Assembly: GCA_964481765.1 (NCBI GenBank)
Contig: CAYZVJ010000068.1
Span: 1-18,205 of the forward strand
Source: G020353115 sp964481765
GTDB taxonomy: Bacteria > Bacteroidota > Bacteroidia > Bacteroidales > VadinHA17
DNA: 18,205 nt
Reading direction: 5' to 3'
The position numbers and the translations under genes are program-made. A model generated the notes under the pieces. The model ran no database searches. It was not told the DNA's origin and saw nothing but the letters and a program-made list of their open reading frames with translations. Within the stretch, counting starts at the first letter, position 1. Each line of letters opens with the position of its first letter. Positions 7,512 through 15,656 of the stretch are shown here, piece by piece.

Positions 7512-7539
7512 AAAAAAGGCAATCTAAAATTGCCTTTTT
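7512..7539 (-). terminator. Terminator hairpin after rpsO
   Basis: Directly after the rpsO stop (7542-7544) the minus strand forms an 11-bp stem: AAAAAGGCAAT, a 5-base loop, then ATTGCCTTTTT and one more T. Because A and T tracts flank the GC core, it could work in both directions. It would limit read-through from rpsO into pnp. No separate pnp promoter matching the consensus is seen in the 44 bases left before pnp, so pnp probably depends on read-through. Confidence 0.85.
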
Positions 7540-7541
7540 CA

Positions 7542-7811
7542 CTACTTCCGTAACTTCAAAGCTTTTATAACAGCACGGTACCGTTCTATATCCCGGTGTT
7601 TCAGATAATCCAGCAGCCTCCTTCTTTTCCCTACCATTTTTACCAGAGCCATCTGTGTACTGTAATCTTTTTTGTTTTTCTTCAGGTGTTCTGTCAAATG
7701 CGCAATCCGGTAGGAAAAAAGTGCAATCTGTCCCTCCGAGGATCCGGTATCGGAATCCGCTTTCCCGTACTTTTTAAAGAATTCTTTCTTCTTTTCAGCA
7801 GTTAAGTACAT
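7542..7811 (-). CDS. rpsO: 30S ribosomal protein S15
   Basis: S15 binds the central domain of 16S rRNA early in 30S assembly. The 89-residue protein is full length and matches the family throughout: the DTGSSEGQIALFSYRI region, LTEHLKKNKKDYS, and the basic GKRRRLLDYLKHRD helix close to the C-terminus. In E. coli S15 represses its own translation through its mRNA leader. The leader here is about 37-40 nt long and AT-rich, and I cannot see a comparable fold by eye. The gene has a strong promoter match and is followed by a terminator and pnp. Confidence 0.98.
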   Translation of the reverse strand: MYLTAEKKKEFFKKYGKADSDTGSSEGQIALFSYRIAHLTEHLKKNKKDYSTQMALVKMVGKRRRLLDYLKHRDIERYRAVIKALKLRK

Positions 7812-7854
7812 ACCTATCTATTCTATAATTATTTACGTCTATTTTAAAGAACTG

Positions 7855-7885
7855 CAAAAATATCCATTTTTTTTTATAATTCAAT
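7855..7885 (-). promoter_or_regulatory. Bacteroidota-type promoter of rpsO (and pnp)
   Basis: On the minus strand ATTG (7885-7882) is followed by exactly 19 bases, including a run of nine A, and then TATTTTTG (7862-7855). This fits TTTG-N19-TAnnTTTG with one mismatch. Transcription would start near 7848, about 37 nt before the rpsO ATG. The element lies in the 98-bp space after the potassium channel gene. Confidence 0.75.
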
Positions 7886-7909
7886 AACAATTAAAAGAAA
7901 GTTTAGAAA

Positions 7910-8923
7910 TCATCCGAAATCAATGATTTCTTTCAGTTTATTAATCTGCTCCACTGTTCCCAGTACAAACAACTGGTCCTCGGTAGAAAGCATAACATTG
8001 GGTTCGGGATTAATGAGATAACTTTTATCCTTTCGTTTCAGTCCGATGATATTAGCACCGGAAACATTGCGAACATCCAGCTCACGGATGGATTTACCGG
8101 CAAAGCTGGAGGACAGGTTTTTACAGGAAACCTCTTCCAGGCTAACATCTTTCTTTCTCTGCAGCATGATGTACTCAATAAACTCCACCACATCCGGTTG
8201 CGTCACCAGTTTAGCCATCCGTTGTCCCCCGATTTTATCGGACATGATCACATTATTTGCACCGGCCCGTTTTAACTTGATGTCCGACTTATCATCCGAA
8301 GCCCGGCTGATAATTGCCAGATCAGGATTAATCTGACGGGCGGTAATCACCATGAAGAGGTTATCGGCATCATTGGGCAGGGTGGTGATCATAGCCTTTG
8401 CTTTATCAATCCTTGATTCTGCCAGCACATCCTCATGCGTTGCATCGCCATGTATATAGAGCAGATTGCTCTCCTCCCGGACCTTATTAATCAAGGTTTC
8501 ATCGCTTTCGATAATCACAAAAGCCTCATCATTTTCAGACAGTTCAATGGCTGCCTGTTTTCCATTCCTGCCATAACCACACAATACCACGTGGTTTGAT
8601 AATTTGTTAATTCGTTTTTTCACCTTATTATCTTTATAATAATTTTTGAAGATTCCATCGACAATCAACCGGGTAATGGTTGTTACCACATAACCAAAGA
8701 TTCCCAGGCTGAAGATGATCAGCAGAGCCGTGAATAATCTGCCGGCTTCTGAAAGTGGATGTACCTCCTGAAAACCGACAGTGGAGATTGTAATGATGGT
8801 CATAAAGAAGGATTCTGACAGGGTAAAATCCTCAATGATCGAGAATCCTATCACCCCTGTTATGATAACCCCAAACAGCAAGGCTATTGGAAAAATGACC
8901 GAACTGAATCCGTCTCTTTTCAT
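7910..8923 (-). CDS. Two-TM potassium channel with RCK (TrkA) domains
   Basis: This is a predicted inner-membrane K+ channel subunit gated by a cytosolic RCK ring, 337 residues long. The first membrane helix is near residues 8-29. The pore helix and selectivity filter are near 37-51 (TISTVGF, where TVGF stands in for the usual TVGYG), and the second helix is near 62-86. The TrkA-N (RCK-N) Rossmann domain starts near residue 110 (HVVLCGYGRNGKQAA), with the acidic IIESDE that binds the nucleotide ribose in the family. A TrkA-C-like domain fills the last 85 or so residues (SFAGKSIRELDV, then NVMLSTEDQLFVLGT). The start codon overlaps the stop of the DUF2851 gene by ATGA, suggesting translational coupling. 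The filter FQE in place of YGD may alter selectivity. K+ as the ion is inferred from the family. Confidence 0.9.
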   Translation of the reverse strand: MKRDGFSSVIFPIALLFGVIITGVIGFSIIEDFTLSESFFMTIITISTVGFQEVHPLSEAGRLFTALLIIFSLGIFGYVVTTITRLIVDGIFKNYYKDNKVKKRINKLSNHVVLCGYGRNGKQAAIELSENDEAFVIIESDETLINKVREESNLLYIHGDATHEDVLAESRIDKAKAMITTLPNDADNLFMVITARQINPDLAIISRASDDKSDIKLKRAGANNVIMSDKIGGQRMAKLVTQPDVVEFIEYIMLQRKKDVSLEEVSCKNLSSSFAGKSIRELDVRNVSGANIIGLKRKDKSYLINPEPNVMLSTEDQLFVLGTVEQINKLKEIIDFG

Positions 8924-10197
8924 GATTGGTTTCCGGTTATGATTTTTCTACCAACAGTACAATCCAGACAGCGTTTAAATTTACAATATTTACCCGTTAA
9001 TTGTAAGAGGGCTTGAGAGTAAAATGCATTGTCTGCTTTTACCCCCAGGGCATCCCATTTTGAAACGATTGAATTTTTCTCTGGCGGTATCTGATCCAGG
9101 AATTCAAGTGCCCGTTCCTTGTATTCAGGCAGGTTCTTTTCCACACCATAGAGAAAAAGGAATGGGACAATTGTATTGATGATAAGCACATTCACGGCAT
9201 CTTCCCCCAGCAGTTTCTTCTTTTTCTTCGTTCTTTTATGGAAGAGATAATGGTCATCCCAGTAGGACGAGGCGGCAATGGCAAAGAGTGCATGTATCTC
9301 TTTCAGATTTTTACAGAGGATTAACCTGGAGAACAAACGTTCTGACTGATGGATCAGCATTCCGAACTGGGCAATCCTCAGGGTCGGAAAATTGGAAGGC
9401 CTTAGCCGAAGGAATTTCCAGAGGTGGCCGCCGAGGGGTTTCAGCGAGAATTTTTCTTTCAGAAAGGTGTATTCCTTTTTCAGTGAACTGTAATACTCAT
9501 CCTCTGAAATGAGGTCATTGAGCATTCCTGCCTGTCCGAACAACATCGCTTCCACCTGTAACAGGTTATTCCGGTGTTTTGCGAGGTATTTATAGGGAAG
9601 AGATTTTGCCAACAACTCAAAGGGTTGTGCATTTTTTTTAAATCCGAAATTCCTGGCCAGTTGCTGATAAAATGTCTCATCCCAGTCATGTTTCTGATGT
9701 TGAAGCATGGAGCTGATCTCCCGGGATTTATCCTCCAGTCGTTCCACAAGTACGCCTTGCAGCCAGTGCTTCAAATGAAACGGGTCAACCTTAAAGATAC
9801 TGGATTCGCAGGGGATCCACTCCTGGTTCTTCAGGAGGTGGAGATAATTGGTATAGATCGTCGGATTAAAGGCAAGTTCAACGGTTGGAATTTGCTGTCC
9901 ATTGGTTCGATAAACCGGCGTATCATGATCGGCCACCACCTGAAGAATGACATTATCATACGCTTTGTCGGTATCGTGTTTATGCCTCATCCAGTCGGAG
10001 GATCTGACATGTATCTCAACATTTCCAACCCATATGGTGTTGTCACTTTTAATTCTTGCATTGAAAAAATCAGGACCTGCATCGTGGTTCTGTTCACCGG
10101 GATTGAGGACTTCTATGTTTTCACCATTATCAGCGATCAGGTTGCTTTTATCATAAAGGCTTTGTTTCCAGATGAAGTGTAAAAAATCCTCTTTCAT
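8920..10197 (-). CDS. DUF2851 family protein
   Basis: This 425-residue protein belongs to a family of unknown function seen mainly in Bacteroidota (DUF2851 by recollection of the family, not by search). Typical features are the start MKEDFLHFIWK, the LNPGEQNHDAGPDFFNARI stretch, and the beta-rich WVGNVEIHVRSSDWMRHKHD that follows. The C-terminus carries a conserved cysteine cluster (CKFKRCLDC). Glu, His and Asp residues in the N-terminal block (NPGEQNHDAGPDF, EIHVRSSDW, HDTDKAYDNV) resemble a metal-dependent nuclease-like active site, but that is only a suggestion. There is no signal peptide or membrane segment. It lies 23 bp after pyrF and overlaps the channel gene by 4 bp. Confidence 0.88.
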   Translation of the reverse strand: MKEDFLHFIWKQSLYDKSNLIADNGENIEVLNPGEQNHDAGPDFFNARIKSDNTIWVGNVEIHVRSSDWMRHKHDTDKAYDNVILQVVADHDTPVYRTNGQQIPTVELAFNPTIYTNYLHLLKNQEWIPCESSIFKVDPFHLKHWLQGVLVERLEDKSREISSMLQHQKHDWDETFYQQLARNFGFKKNAQPFELLAKSLPYKYLAKHRNNLLQVEAMLFGQAGMLNDLISEDEYYSSLKKEYTFLKEKFSLKPLGGHLWKFLRLRPSNFPTLRIAQFGMLIHQSERLFSRLILCKNLKEIHALFAIAASSYWDDHYLFHKRTKKKKKLLGEDAVNVLIINTIVPFLFLYGVEKNLPEYKERALEFLDQIPPEKNSIVSKWDALGVKADNAFYSQALLQLTGKYCKFKRCLDCTVGRKIITGNQS

Positions 10198-10220
10198 TGG
10201 TTTACGGGAATAATATGGTA

Positions 10221-11054
10221 TTACACCAGGTCATGTTGGTTTAAGATAACCGCCATCTCCTCCTGAATTGCCCTGGCTTTTTCTCCGGCTACTTCTGCAA
10301 AGTCCTGATTATTACTTGCATAGATAATTCCTCTTGATGAATTAACAAGAAGTCCACACTGGTTATTCAGTCCGTTCTCTGCTACCTCGGCCAGGCTTCC
10401 TCCCTGGGCGCCCACACCGGGAACAAGAAGGAAATGATCGGGAACAATGTCCCGGATATTTTTCAACATTTCTGCTTTTGTTGCTCCGACAACAAACATC
10501 ATGTTCTCTTTTGATCCCCAATGTTGTGCTTTTCGGAGAACAGATTCGAACAGCTGATCCCCTGTTTCACTGTTTCTGATGAACTGGAAATCAGCAGCAC
10601 CCTCATTTGATGTCAGGGCCAGCAATATGATCCACCGGTGAGGGTAGTCTAAAAAAGGAGATACCGAATCGTACCCCATATAGGGAGCCACAGTAACGGC
10701 ATCAAAATCCATCTCTTCGAAGAATGTTCTGGCATACAAACCGGATGTATTTCCGATATCTCCCCGTTTGGCATCGGCAATAAGGAAAATATCCGGGTAT
10801 TCTGAGCGGATATACCGGACAGTTTGCAGAAGGGTGTTCCATCCTTCCGCACCACGGCTTTCATAGAATGCCAGATTGGGTTTATAAGCCACTGCAAACC
10901 GGTTCGTTTCATCAATGATCTGTTTATTAAAATCAAACACCGGGTCTTTCTTACGGAGCAGGAAAGGAGGGATTTTACGCATATCCGAATCGAGCCCGAC
11001 GCAGAGGAAGCTCTTTTTCCTTTTGATGTTTTCAACGATCTGGGTGTAGTTCAT
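10221..11054 (-). CDS. pyrF: Orotidine 5'-phosphate decarboxylase
   Basis: PyrF catalyses the last step of UMP synthesis, OMP to UMP plus CO2, in the cytosol. At 277 residues it belongs to the longer subgroup of the family. The catalytic Asp-x-Lys-x-x-x-Asp signature is seen as ADAKRGDIGNTS (Asp94, Lys96, Asp99). The substrate-binding AYKPNLAFYE lies ahead of it and the phosphate-binding VPGVGAQGG toward the C-terminus. The start MNYTQIVENI is close to the usual family start. It sits 24 bp after prfA and 23 bp before the DUF2851 gene, so it is likely in their transcript. The purM-prfA-pyrF order is, as far as I recall, common in Bacteroidales. Confidence 0.97.
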   Translation of the reverse strand: MNYTQIVENIKRKKSFLCVGLDSDMRKIPPFLLRKKDPVFDFNKQIIDETNRFAVAYKPNLAFYESRGAEGWNTLLQTVRYIRSEYPDIFLIADAKRGDIGNTSGLYARTFFEEMDFDAVTVAPYMGYDSVSPFLDYPHRWIILLALTSNEGAADFQFIRNSETGDQLFESVLRKAQHWGSKENMMFVVGATKAEMLKNIRDIVPDHFLLVPGVGAQGGSLAEVAENGLNNQCGLLVNSSRGIIYASNNQDFAEVAGEKARAIQEEMAVILNQHDLV

Positions 11055-11078
11055 GCGGATAAATTACGTTTTTTTGTT

Positions 11079-12164
11079 TTATAACACGCTCATTTTCAAA
11101 CGTTCTGCATTTTCAGCCATTTGGAGCTTTTCAATAATCTCAAGGATATCACCATCCATAATGGAGGTAAGATTATAGAGAGTAAGGTTTATCCGATGAT
11201 CGGTCATCCGGCCCTGTGGATAATTATAGGTCCTGATTTTTGCCGACCGGTCACCGGTTGAGACCATTGTTTTTCGTTTTGAAGCAATCTCCGAGAGGTA
11301 TTTCTCATACTCAAGGCTGTATAATCTTGTTCTGAGTTCTTTCATTGCCTTGTCGAGGTTTTTCAGCTGGGATTTCTGATCCTGGCAGGTCACTACGATC
11401 CCGGTAGGAATGTGTGTCAGCCGTATTGCCGAATAGGTTGTATTCACCGATTGGCCTCCGGGTCCTGAAGAGCAGTAGGTATCTTTCCGGATATCGTCCG
11501 GTTTGATCTGCACATCAAATTCTTCGGCTTCAGGCAGAACAGCCACAGATGCTGCTGATGTATGAACCCTGCCCTGGGTTTCCGTTTGGGGTACTCTCTG
11601 CACCCGGTGAACGCCTGATTCATATTTCATGATACCATAGACTCCTTCACCCGAAACCATAAATACGATCTCCTTATAGCCTCCAACAGTTCCTTCCGTG
11701 AAGCGATTGACTTCAATCTTCCATTTCATTCTTTCACAAAACTTGGTATACATTCTAAACAAGTCACCGGCAAAGATGCTGGCTTCATCACCTCCGGTCC
11801 CTGCTCTTACCTCCACGATTGCATTTTTGCTATCTTCAGAATCGGCAGGCAGGAGCAACATCTTGATTTTCTCTTCCATTGCCGGAAGATTTTCAGTCAA
11901 CTCTTCCAGTTCCTGCTTTGCCATTTCTCTAATCTCTTCATCTTTTTCACTGGCTAACATTTTTTTTGCCGAGTCAATGTTGCTCAGTGTATTCTTATAT
12001 TCTTTGTAGGCTAAAATGACCGGTTCAAGATCTTTATACTCCTTATTCAGCTTGATATATCGTTTCATATCTGCAATGATCTCAGGCTCTGCGATGAGTT
12101 GCGAAACTTCTTCAAACCGGTTTTTAACACCTTCAAGCTTTTCTAAAATGATATTCCTGCTCAT
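11079..12164 (-). CDS. prfA: Peptide chain release factor 1
   Basis: RF1 reads UAA and UAG stop codons and triggers release of the peptide on the ribosome. The 361-residue protein is full length. The peptidyl-hydrolysis motif GGQ is at residues 236-238 (SSGPGGQSVNTTYSA). The stop-codon reading tripeptide is PQT at 192-194 in RVPQTETQGRVHTSA, where E. coli has PAT; PQT is what I recall from other Bacteroidota. The acidic block GTGGDEASIFAGDLFRMY and the N-terminal coiled region are present. It is preceded, after collapse of false gap 2, by about 94 bp following purM, and followed 24 bp later by pyrF. Confidence 0.97.
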   Translation of the reverse strand: MSRNIILEKLEGVKNRFEEVSQLIAEPEIIADMKRYIKLNKEYKDLEPVILAYKEYKNTLSNIDSAKKMLASEKDEEIREMAKQELEELTENLPAMEEKIKMLLLPADSEDSKNAIVEVRAGTGGDEASIFAGDLFRMYTKFCERMKWKIEVNRFTEGTVGGYKEIVFMVSGEGVYGIMKYESGVHRVQRVPQTETQGRVHTSAASVAVLPEAEEFDVQIKPDDIRKDTYCSSGPGGQSVNTTYSAIRLTHIPTGIVVTCQDQKSQLKNLDKAMKELRTRLYSLEYEKYLSEIASKRKTMVSTGDRSAKIRTYNYPQGRMTDHRINLTLYNLTSIMDGDILEIIEKLQMAENAERLKMSVL

Positions 12165-12191
12165 GCTGTTGGTTCTTTACATTAGTAGGCA

Positions 12192-12401
12192 AAGGTAACT
12201 ATTTCAATGGTTTGGAGCAACAGGTCTTTTCTGCAGGAGGGGTTAANNNNNNNNNNNNNNNNNNNNNNNNNNNNNNNNNNNNNNNNNNNNNNNNNNNNNN
12301 NNNNNNNNNNNNNNNNNNNNNNNNNNNNNNNNNNNNNNNNNNNNNNAAGGTAACTATTTCAATGGTTTGGAGCAACAGGTCTTTTCTGCAGGAGGGGTTA
12401 A
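12192..12401. other. Scaffold gap 2 with duplicated flanks (likely false gap)
   Basis: Exactly 100 N (12247-12346) are flanked by the same 55 bases: 12192-12246 and 12347-12401. This is best read as two overlapping contigs joined with a fixed gap instead of being merged. A 55-bp overlap is what a de Bruijn assembler with a k-mer of that size would leave. Collapsing it leaves about 94 bp between purM and prfA, in which I see no gene or clear signal. Open frames crossing the N run are artefacts. Confidence 0.92.
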
Positions 12402-12413
12402 TAAAATGCAGGA

Positions 12414-13583
12414 TCAATAACAAAAGGTACCGTGTTCACTTCGGATAGTCAATTTTTTTCCATCTCCTTTTTCGCAATATCCAACAACCCGTGCTTCGAT
12501 GTTAAAGGATTCTGATATTTTTATTATCTCTTCAGCAACGGATGGCGGGGCATAGATTTCGAACCGGTGTCCCATATTAAAGACCCGGTACATTTCCTTC
12601 ATGCTGGTTCCGGATTGTTCCCTGATCATACGGAAAAGGGGAGGGATGGGGAACAGGTTATCCTTCACCACGTGTAAATCATTGATAAAGTGCAGTATTT
12701 TTGTTTGAGCTCCTCCTGAGCAATGGATCATTCCATGGATACTATCGCGGTGGTTTTTTAGTATTTTTTTTACCACCGGTGCATACGTTCGGGTTGGGGA
12801 GAGAACAAGTTTACCGGCATCGAGTCCAAGCGATTCAATGTCGGATGTAAGGTTAAGTTTTCCCGAATATACCAGTTCATCAGGCATTTCCGGGTCATAA
12901 CTTTCCGGGTATTTTTCAGCAAGGTATTTAGCAAACAGGTCGTGTCTGGCTGAAGTAAGGCCATTGCTGCCCATACCGCTATTGTATTGCTGTTCATAGC
13001 TTGCTTTGCCAGTTGAAGATAGTCCGATGATCAGATCGTTTGCAGCAATCAGGTGGTTACTGATAACATCCTCTCGTTTCATTCTGCAAGCCACAGTAAG
13101 ATCGACAATAATTGTCCGTACGAGGTCTCCCAGATCGGCAGTTTCACCACCGGTTGAAAAAATAGTTATTCCAAGTTCGCGCAATTCCGAGAGCAGTTCT
13201 TCTGTTCCGTTAATGATAGCAGAAATCACATCAGAAGGAATCCTGTTTTTATTTCTTCCGATGGTAGAAGAAGCCAGGATATTCTCTGTTGCTCCAACAC
13301 ACAACAGGTCATCCAGGTTCATGACAATGGCATCCTGGGCAATTCCCTTCCAAACGGACAGGTCACCCGTCTCTTTCCAATAGAGGTAGGCCAGGGAAGA
13401 TTTTGTTCCTGCCCCATCGGCATGCATGATGTTGCACCAGGCGGGATCACCTGCAAGTATATCCGGGACCACTTTGCAAAATGCCGAGGGAAAGATCCCC
13501 TTGTCCACATCTTTAACAGCCTGGTGAACCTCCTTTTTGGTTGAAGAAACACCCCGTTGTTGATACCTGGAAGTCTGTTCCAT
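12414..13583 (-). CDS. purM: PurM-like AIR synthase (phosphoribosylformylglycinamidine cyclo-ligase)
   Basis: This enzyme probably closes the imidazole ring in purine synthesis, FGAM plus ATP to AIR. The 389-residue protein is longer than the roughly 345-residue E. coli enzyme and of the type found in Bacteroidota. Family marks are HADGAGTKSSLAYLY near residue 53 (equivalent of the DGVGTK region), MNLDDLLCVGATE in the middle of the N-terminal domain, FSTGGETADLGDLVRT (equivalent of GGETAEMP), and LIIGLSSTGKASYEQQ. The C-terminal half carries HCSGGAQTKI and the FNMGHRFEIYAP stretch typical of the enzyme. Motif divergence leaves some room for a related AIR-synthase-fold enzyme. It lies 16 bp after the PorE-like gene. 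The stop is next to, but outside, the false gap, so the gene is complete. Confidence 0.9.
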   Translation of the reverse strand: MEQTSRYQQRGVSSTKKEVHQAVKDVDKGIFPSAFCKVVPDILAGDPAWCNIMHADGAGTKSSLAYLYWKETGDLSVWKGIAQDAIVMNLDDLLCVGATENILASSTIGRNKNRIPSDVISAIINGTEELLSELRELGITIFSTGGETADLGDLVRTIIVDLTVACRMKREDVISNHLIAANDLIIGLSSTGKASYEQQYNSGMGSNGLTSARHDLFAKYLAEKYPESYDPEMPDELVYSGKLNLTSDIESLGLDAGKLVLSPTRTYAPVVKKILKNHRDSIHGMIHCSGGAQTKILHFINDLHVVKDNLFPIPPLFRMIREQSGTSMKEMYRVFNMGHRFEIYAPPSVAEEIIKISESFNIEARVVGYCEKGDGKKLTIRSEHGTFCY

Positions 13584-13599
13584 CAGGCAATACCTTAAT

Positions 13600-15591
13600 T
13601 TATTGGTCGTTCAATTCGTAGTCGGTTGTAAGAACCCTGAATTCAGTTCTTCGGTTCATCTGGTGGGCTATTTCCTTTTGTTCAACAGTAGTCAGGCGAT
13701 CGATATATTCTACGGACAAGACATCATTTTCCTTCAGAAAATCATACTCTTCAGCCATTCTTTTGGTCACCACTTTGGGTGTCGACTCACCATATCCTTT
13801 GGCCGAGAGCCTGTCCGGAGCGATTCCTTTTTCAATGAGGTACTCAACTACGGACTGTGCTCTTTGCTGAGAAAGATTCAGGTTAAACTCTTCCGTATCT
13901 CTTGAATCGGTGTGAGACATCAATTCGATGGTTACATTCGGATTGTCATTCAGGGTTTCAACCAGTTTATCGAGGGAGACCATGGCTTCCGGTCGGAGGT
14001 CCCATTTTGCGAAGTCGTAAAAGACATTGCTATTGGATAGTTCGATGGGCTTCGCTATGGATGCGATGTAGATAGTTGCCCTGAAATCCCTGCTTTGATC
14101 CTGTCCTTTGGTTGTTTCCCTTCCTTTTCCATTCAGATAGCCCTCTTTGGAGGCAAGGAACACATAGTCGGTATTCGGTTGCAGCATGAATCTGAATGTT
14201 CCATCATCTCCTGTTTCTGTCTGAATATTCAGTCCATCGCTTCCAATCAGTTTTACGGTTGAACCCGGGAGAACATCTTCTGTCTTTTCATCCCGGACCA
14301 CACCGATGAGGTTAAATTTCAATGGAGGAAGGACGAATGAATAGATATCATCATTCCCTCTGCCCTTTCTGGCAGAGCTGAAGAATCCCCGTTCCATTTC
14401 TTTTTCAAAAACGATCCCGAAGTCATCAGCAAATGAGTTTATCGGGTGCTGCATATTTTCAATTTTCCAGTGTTTATCCTCCCCGAGTGTAGCCCTGAAA
14501 ATATCGAGCCCTCCCATTCCAATGTGTCCGTTTGATGAGAAGTAGAGTGTCCCGTCGGGATGGATATACGGAAAAACCTCGTCTCCCTGAGTATTTATTT
14601 CAGGGCCCATATTGACGGGTTTTCCCCAATCGGATCCTTTGGATTCTCTGGTAACCTTCCACAGGTCCTTACCCCCGAAACCTCCTTCAATATCGGAGAC
14701 AAAATAGAGTGTTAATTCATCCGCAGAGATGGATGGATGAGCTGCAACCAGGCTATCGGAGAGGATTTCCAGGGGTTTTGGTGTATCCCAGTTTTCTCCT
14801 GTACGGTTAGCGACAAAGATTTTACATCCCAGGGTTTTTCTTTTGCTGATCTCGCACCTTGAGAAGTACATGGTTTTATAATCCTCAGTAAAAGAAGGTG
14901 TACCGTCTTCAAATTCGGAATTTACCGGTCCTTCGACGGGTACCGGAACGCTCCATTTTCCCTTACGGTCGAGTTTTGATTCAAATATATCGGTAAAATC
15001 CTCGCCGGTGGCACCATGTGTCTTATTCCCGAGTGCTTCATCTCTTGAGGAGGTAAAATAGACCACCTGGTAATCGTCCCTGGCGAATGCCGGACTAAAA
15101 TCAATTCCCCTTGAGTTAAAATACTTCATATCCTGGACTTCATAGCCGATAGGATTCTCCATCCATTGCAGGGCAAGTTCGCAGGAGAGGATTCCGTTAT
15201 CTGCTTTGGGGTCAGCCGGAACAAGTTCTTTATACCGTTTATATTCATTGATCGCATCTTCATATTTCATGTTCATCTTCACAGCATCGGCATAGCGAAG
15301 CTGAGCAATGGGATCGGGGAAATCCCTGCCGATGGCTTTTTTGTACCACAATTCAGCCCTTCGCGGATCGTTTGTTTTACGGTAACACTCAGCAATCATA
15401 AACACGACCCTGTTTCTTTCAACCTTATCCTGGATGACGGAGTAGGCATCTTTATACAGGTCGATCGCTTCGTAATACTCACCTGCATTATAGGCTTCAT
15501 CAGCCTTTTCAGTTCTTTTCTTTTGGGCAGAACTGTCCAGTGAAATCGTTAAAAGAAAGATTACTGCGAGGAAAAAGCAACGTTTACCCAT
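13600..15591 (-). CDS. TPR/beta-propeller/CRD/OmpA envelope protein, PorE-like
   Basis: This is a 663-residue exported protein. A type I signal peptide covers residues 1-22 (hydrophobic core, then SSAQ). TPR-like helices span about 28-145. A PD40/WD40-like propeller spans about 160-420, with repeated FSPAF/PSFTED/PSISADELTLYF/YIHPDGTLYFSS blades. A carboxypeptidase-regulatory-like domain lies about 425-510 (LIGVVRDEKTEDVLPGSTV, GDDGTFRF). An OmpA C-terminal peptidoglycan-binding domain lies about 520-655 (SHTDSRDTEEFNLNLSQQRA; NRRTEFRV). This is the domain order of PorE, the peptidoglycan-linked part of the type IX secretion system. PorE of P. gingivalis is a lipoprotein; no lipobox is seen here. 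An upstream in-frame ATG at 15699 would overlap glnN and bury the signal peptide, so 15591 was chosen. Paralogues of this layout are common, so the T9SS role is tentative. Confidence 0.9.
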   Translation of the reverse strand: MGKRCFFLAVIFLLTISLDSSAQKKRTEKADEAYNAGEYYEAIDLYKDAYSVIQDKVERNRVVFMIAECYRKTNDPRRAELWYKKAIGRDFPDPIAQLRYADAVKMNMKYEDAINEYKRYKELVPADPKADNGILSCELALQWMENPIGYEVQDMKYFNSRGIDFSPAFARDDYQVVYFTSSRDEALGNKTHGATGEDFTDIFESKLDRKGKWSVPVPVEGPVNSEFEDGTPSFTEDYKTMYFSRCEISKRKTLGCKIFVANRTGENWDTPKPLEILSDSLVAAHPSISADELTLYFVSDIEGGFGGKDLWKVTRESKGSDWGKPVNMGPEINTQGDEVFPYIHPDGTLYFSSNGHIGMGGLDIFRATLGEDKHWKIENMQHPINSFADDFGIVFEKEMERGFFSSARKGRGNDDIYSFVLPPLKFNLIGVVRDEKTEDVLPGSTVKLIGSDGLNIQTETGDDGTFRFMLQPNTDYVFLASKEGYLNGKGRETTKGQDQSRDFRATIYIASIAKPIELSNSNVFYDFAKWDLRPEAMVSLDKLVETLNDNPNVTIELMSHTDSRDTEEFNLNLSQQRAQSVVEYLIEKGIAPDRLSAKGYGESTPKVVTKRMAEEYDFLKENDVLSVEYIDRLTTVEQKEIAHQMNRRTEFRVLTTDYELNDQ

Positions 15592-15613
15592 ACCCTTTTT
15601 TCTGTTACAACGG

Positions 15614-15641
15614 TTGATAAAAATAATTATTTTTCTATCAA
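15614..15641. repeat. AT-rich inverted repeat between glnN and the OmpA gene
   Basis: TTGATA at one end and TATCAA at the other enclose a palindromic AAAAATAATTATTTTT core, with one unpaired base. It lies in the 65-bp space after glnN and 23 bp before the OmpA start. It could be a weak terminator of glnN or a regulator site. No U-tract follows. Confidence 0.5.
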
Positions 15642-15656
15642 ATAAAAAATCGGCGA

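Noticed and set aside
9574..10182. 202-codon plus-strand open frame opposite the DUF2851 gene
   Set aside because: It is a shadow of a well-supported coding sequence on the other strand; the predicted protein has no family character. The same holds for the long plus-strand frames opposite glnN, pnp, the kinase and the lipoprotein gene.
12192..12401. The 55-bp direct repeat as a target-site duplication or attachment site
   Set aside because: It abuts exactly 100 N on both sides and a second gap shows the same pattern, so contig overlap explains it better than insertion of an element.
12199..12448. Open frames on both strands reading through the N run at 12247-12346
   Set aside because: They exist only because the 55-bp flank is duplicated around the gap; the same peptide appears at both ends.
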